Source of the DNA: an uncultured Methanobrevibacter sp.
GTDB lineage: Archaea > Methanobacteriota > Methanobacteria > Methanobacteriales > Methanobacteriaceae
NCBI GenBank assembly: GCA_904501935.1
Contig: CAJGDA010000058.1
Location: forward strand, 1-9,727
Direction: 5' to 3'
DNA: 9,727 bases
Part shown: one piece after another, positions 7,695 through 9,727 of the stretch
Layout: the number at the start of each line of letters is the position of its first letter
How positions within the stretch are numbered: position 1 is the first letter of the stretch
Made by a program: the position numbers and the translations under genes
The notes under the pieces: model-generated
What the model was told of the DNA's origin: nothing
The model's database searches: none
What the model saw: the letters and a program-made list of their open reading frames with translations, nothing else

Positions 7695-9727
7695 ATGGCT
7701 AGTTATATTAATCATCCTCTTTTGAAAAAAGATGCAATTGAATCTAGGTTATATCAGCAGATTTTGGCAGGGGATGTTTTAAAAAAAGGAAATACTATGG
7801 TTGTTGCACCAACCGCATTGGGTAAGACAATTGTAGCTATTTTGGTTGCTGCCGATAGGTTGCATAAGGTTAAAAATTCCAAAGTACTTGTTTTGGCTCC
7901 ATCAAAACCATTGGCAATACAGCATGAAGCTAGCTTTAAAGAATTTATCACTCTTCCATGCACATCAATTACTGGAGCTGTTAAAACTGATGAAAGAGTT
8001 AAAAGATGGGAAGAGTCCAGAATCATTTGTGCGACACCTCAGACTATCGAGTCAGACCTGTTGAATGGTCGTTATGATTTGAGCAGTGTCTCTTTGGTTG
8101 TATTTGATGAATGTCACCATGGTGTCGGGTCTTATTCTTATGTCTATTTGGCATCCCGTTATGTTCAAGAATCCAAGTTTAATTTGATATTGGGCCTAAC
8201 TGCATCTCCAGGTTCTGATAAATTTAAAATTAAGGAAGTTTGCCAAAACCTGTATATCCAAAATATCGTTGTTAAAACTGAAGATGATGTTGATGTAAAG
8301 CCTTACTTCAATCCGGTTGAGATTGAGTGGGTTAGGGTCAAAATGAGCAGTGAACTTGAAAAGATCAAGTCTTACATAGACAAGTCTTTAAAAGTTAGGC
8401 TTAAGGCTTTAAAAAACATGGGCGTCATTAAAACAGTATCTGTTGGTAAAGTTGATATTTTAAATGCAAGGGGAAGAATTCAAGGCGAAATTGCAAGGTC
8501 AACCAATCCTGATAAGGAATTGTTCCAAGCCATCTCAATTTTAAGTGCAGTAATCAATATTCAGCATGCTCAGGAGCTTATTGAAACTCAAGGAATTCAG
8601 ACATTCAATAGATATGTTGCCAGATTGCGCAAAAAGAAAACCAAAGCGGCTAGGTCATTGATGATGGATGATAATTTTGGCCGTGCTGTTAAGATGGCAA
8701 AAGAGGCTGAAAAGAATGGTTGGGAACATCCTAAGCTCAGAGAAATCACAAAAATTCTCAAAAAGGAATTGGGTGTTGGCGATGGTCAGACTAAACTTAA
8801 AACCACTCGTTTTGATGATAAAAGTGATGAACATTCATCTAAGATAATGCTATTCACACAGTATAGGGATACTCTTGAGATGATTCATAAAAAACTTGAA
8901 AAAGAAGGAATTAAATCAGCTAAATTCTTTGGTCAGGCATCAAAAGATGGTGAAAAAGGATTGACTCAAAAACAACAAAAAGCCATTATAAAATCATTTA
9001 AAATGGGCGAATACGATGTTTTGCTTTCAACCAGTGTGGCTGAAGAGGGCATTGATATTCCTGCTGTGGACTTGGTTGTATTATATGAGCCGGTCCCGTC
9101 TGAAGTTAGGATGATTCAAAGACGTGGCAGAACCGGCCGTAAAAGAACTGGCCGTGTAAAAGTATTGATTACTAATGGAACAAGAGATGAGGCTTATTAC
9201 TGGTCCAGCATCAGAAAAGAAGACCGCATGAAAAATCAATTAATAGACCCTGATGTATTGGAAGAATTGAATGCTTCTGCAGTTGAGAGAATGGAAAATG
9301 AAAAAAAAGTCAAAGTCATTGACAGGCCGAAAAAAGAAAATGATTTTCCAATTGTATATGCGGATTCACGTGAAGGAAATTCTAAAGTTATTAGACATTT
9401 GACTGAAATGGAGATTGATGTCAAAGTTCATTCAATGGCTGTTGCAGACTATCAGGTAAGTGATGAAGTAGCTATTGAGAGAAAGACAGCTAAGGATTTT
9501 GTCGATTCATTAATTGACAAAAGATTGTTTAAACAGGCTCGTGAGTTGTCTGAAGAGTTTAAACGTCCTTTGATGATTTTGGAAGGTGATGATTTGTACG
9601 CAGGTATGGTTAACCCAAATGCTATTCGAGGTGCACTGGCATCCATTGCAATTGATTTTGGAATAAGCATAATTCCTACCCGTAATGCCCAAGATACTGC
9701 TGCAATGATAAAAAGAATAGCTGTTAG
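7695..9727 (+). CDS. hef: Hef-type helicase-nuclease (FANCM/XPF-like), 3' end cut off
   Basis: Hef is an archaeal enzyme acting on stalled forks and branched DNA. It fuses a FANCM-like superfamily 2 helicase to an XPF-family structure-specific endonuclease. The frame is open from ATG 7695 to the window end, 677 codons plus two bases. Helicase motifs are motif I APTALGKT (38-45), motif II D-E-C-H-H (138-142), motif III TASPG (169-173), motif V STSVAEEGIDIP (445-456) and motif VI QRRGRTGR (475-482). After a short charged linker (about 513-552) comes the XPF nuclease: DSRE (557-560) and the catalytic E-R-K-x3-D (595-601), all intact. The end of the nuclease domain and the C-terminal helix-hairpin-helix pair expected in the family lie beyond the window. 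Motif II is DECH, while Pyrococcus Hef, as I recall it, has DEAH. The start fits the family, with the L-Y-Q-x2-I segment (19-24) shortly before motif I. Confidence 0.95.
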   Translation, partial: MASYINHPLLKKDAIESRLYQQILAGDVLKKGNTMVVAPTALGKTIVAILVAADRLHKVKNSKVLVLAPSKPLAIQHEASFKEFITLPCTSITGAVKTDERVKRWEESRIICATPQTIESDLLNGRYDLSSVSLVVFDECHHGVGSYSYVYLASRYVQESKFNLILGLTASPGSDKFKIKEVCQNLYIQNIVVKTEDDVDVKPYFNPVEIEWVRVKMSSELEKIKSYIDKSLKVRLKALKNMGVIKTVSVGKVDILNARGRIQGEIARSTNPDKELFQAISILSAVINIQHAQELIETQGIQTFNRYVARLRKKKTKAARSLMMDDNFGRAVKMAKEAEKNGWEHPKLREITKILKKELGVGDGQTKLKTTRFDDKSDEHSSKIMLFTQYRDTLEMIHKKLEKEGIKSAKFFGQASKDGEKGLTQKQQKAIIKSFKMGEYDVLLSTSVAEEGIDIPAVDLVVLYEPVPSEVRMIQRRGRTGRKRTGRVKVLITNGTRDEAYYWSSIRKEDRMKNQLIDPDVLEELNASAVERMENEKKVKVIDRPKKENDFPIVYADSREGNSKVIRHLTEMEIDVKVHSMAVADYQVSDEVAIERKTAKDFVDSLIDKRLFKQARELSEEFKRPLMILEGDDLYAGMVNPNAIRGALASIAIDFGISIIPTRNAQDTAAMIKRIAV

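Noticed and set aside
7754..8064. Short frames on both strands within the first part of hef
   Set aside because: The hef frame here contains helicase motifs I and Ia, so the alternative frames are shadows.
9236..9692. Reverse-strand frames opposite the hef nuclease domain
   Set aside because: The + strand encodes the conserved DSRE and ERK-x3-D nuclease motifs in an uninterrupted frame.
1..9727. CRISPR array, tRNA or rRNA gene, insertion sequence, defence island
   Set aside because: No regularly spaced repeats, cloverleaf sequence, transposase or terminal repeats were seen, and the genes are core archaeal functions.

Overview
The window is AT-rich, almost entirely coding, and every supported gene lies on the + strand. 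It reads as a methanogenic archaeon of the order Methanobacteriales, probably Methanobrevibacter or a close relative. Support for this is an archaeal-type ribosomal protein S15, a GAN/RecJ-like DHH nuclease, the aconitase X enzyme of the archaeal mevalonate route, two Mur-ligase paralogues of the kind found in pseudomurein-walled methanogens, and the archaeal helicase-nuclease Hef. The genus is an inference from gene content and base composition, not from a database search.

Layout. Positions 1-951 hold the 3' part of a multi-pass membrane protein cut by the window edge; it resembles GT-C/DUF6020-type integral membrane proteins. Positions 995-1546 encode a house-cleaning XTP/dITP diphosphatase (RdgB/HAM1). 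Positions 1615-4526 look like one transcription unit: S15, then a GAN/RecJ-like nuclease whose start overlaps the end of S15, then the large subunit of aconitase X (phosphomevalonate dehydratase), which abuts or overlaps the nuclease stop. An oligo-T tract follows at once and is the best terminator candidate in the window. Positions 4647-7533 hold two Mur-ligase-family genes overlapping by 8 bases, each with a Shine-Dalgarno sequence. A 161-base spacer with possible promoter elements leads to hef (7695 to the window end), which has its complete helicase part and most of its XPF-type nuclease domain before it is cut off.

How the genes fit together. The window mixes translation (S15), replication and repair (GAN/RecJ-like, Hef, nucleotide-pool sanitation by RdgB), membrane lipid precursor synthesis (aconitase X), and probably cell-wall peptide or amide ligation (Mur pair). 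No mobile element, CRISPR array, tRNA, rRNA or toxin-antitoxin pair was seen. The least understood part is the Mur pair: the first member lacks recognisable C-domain signatures, and the second carries a cysteine-rich insertion reminiscent of MurT. I see no convincing new system. No gene-free stretch exceeds 300 bases; the longest is 161 bases.
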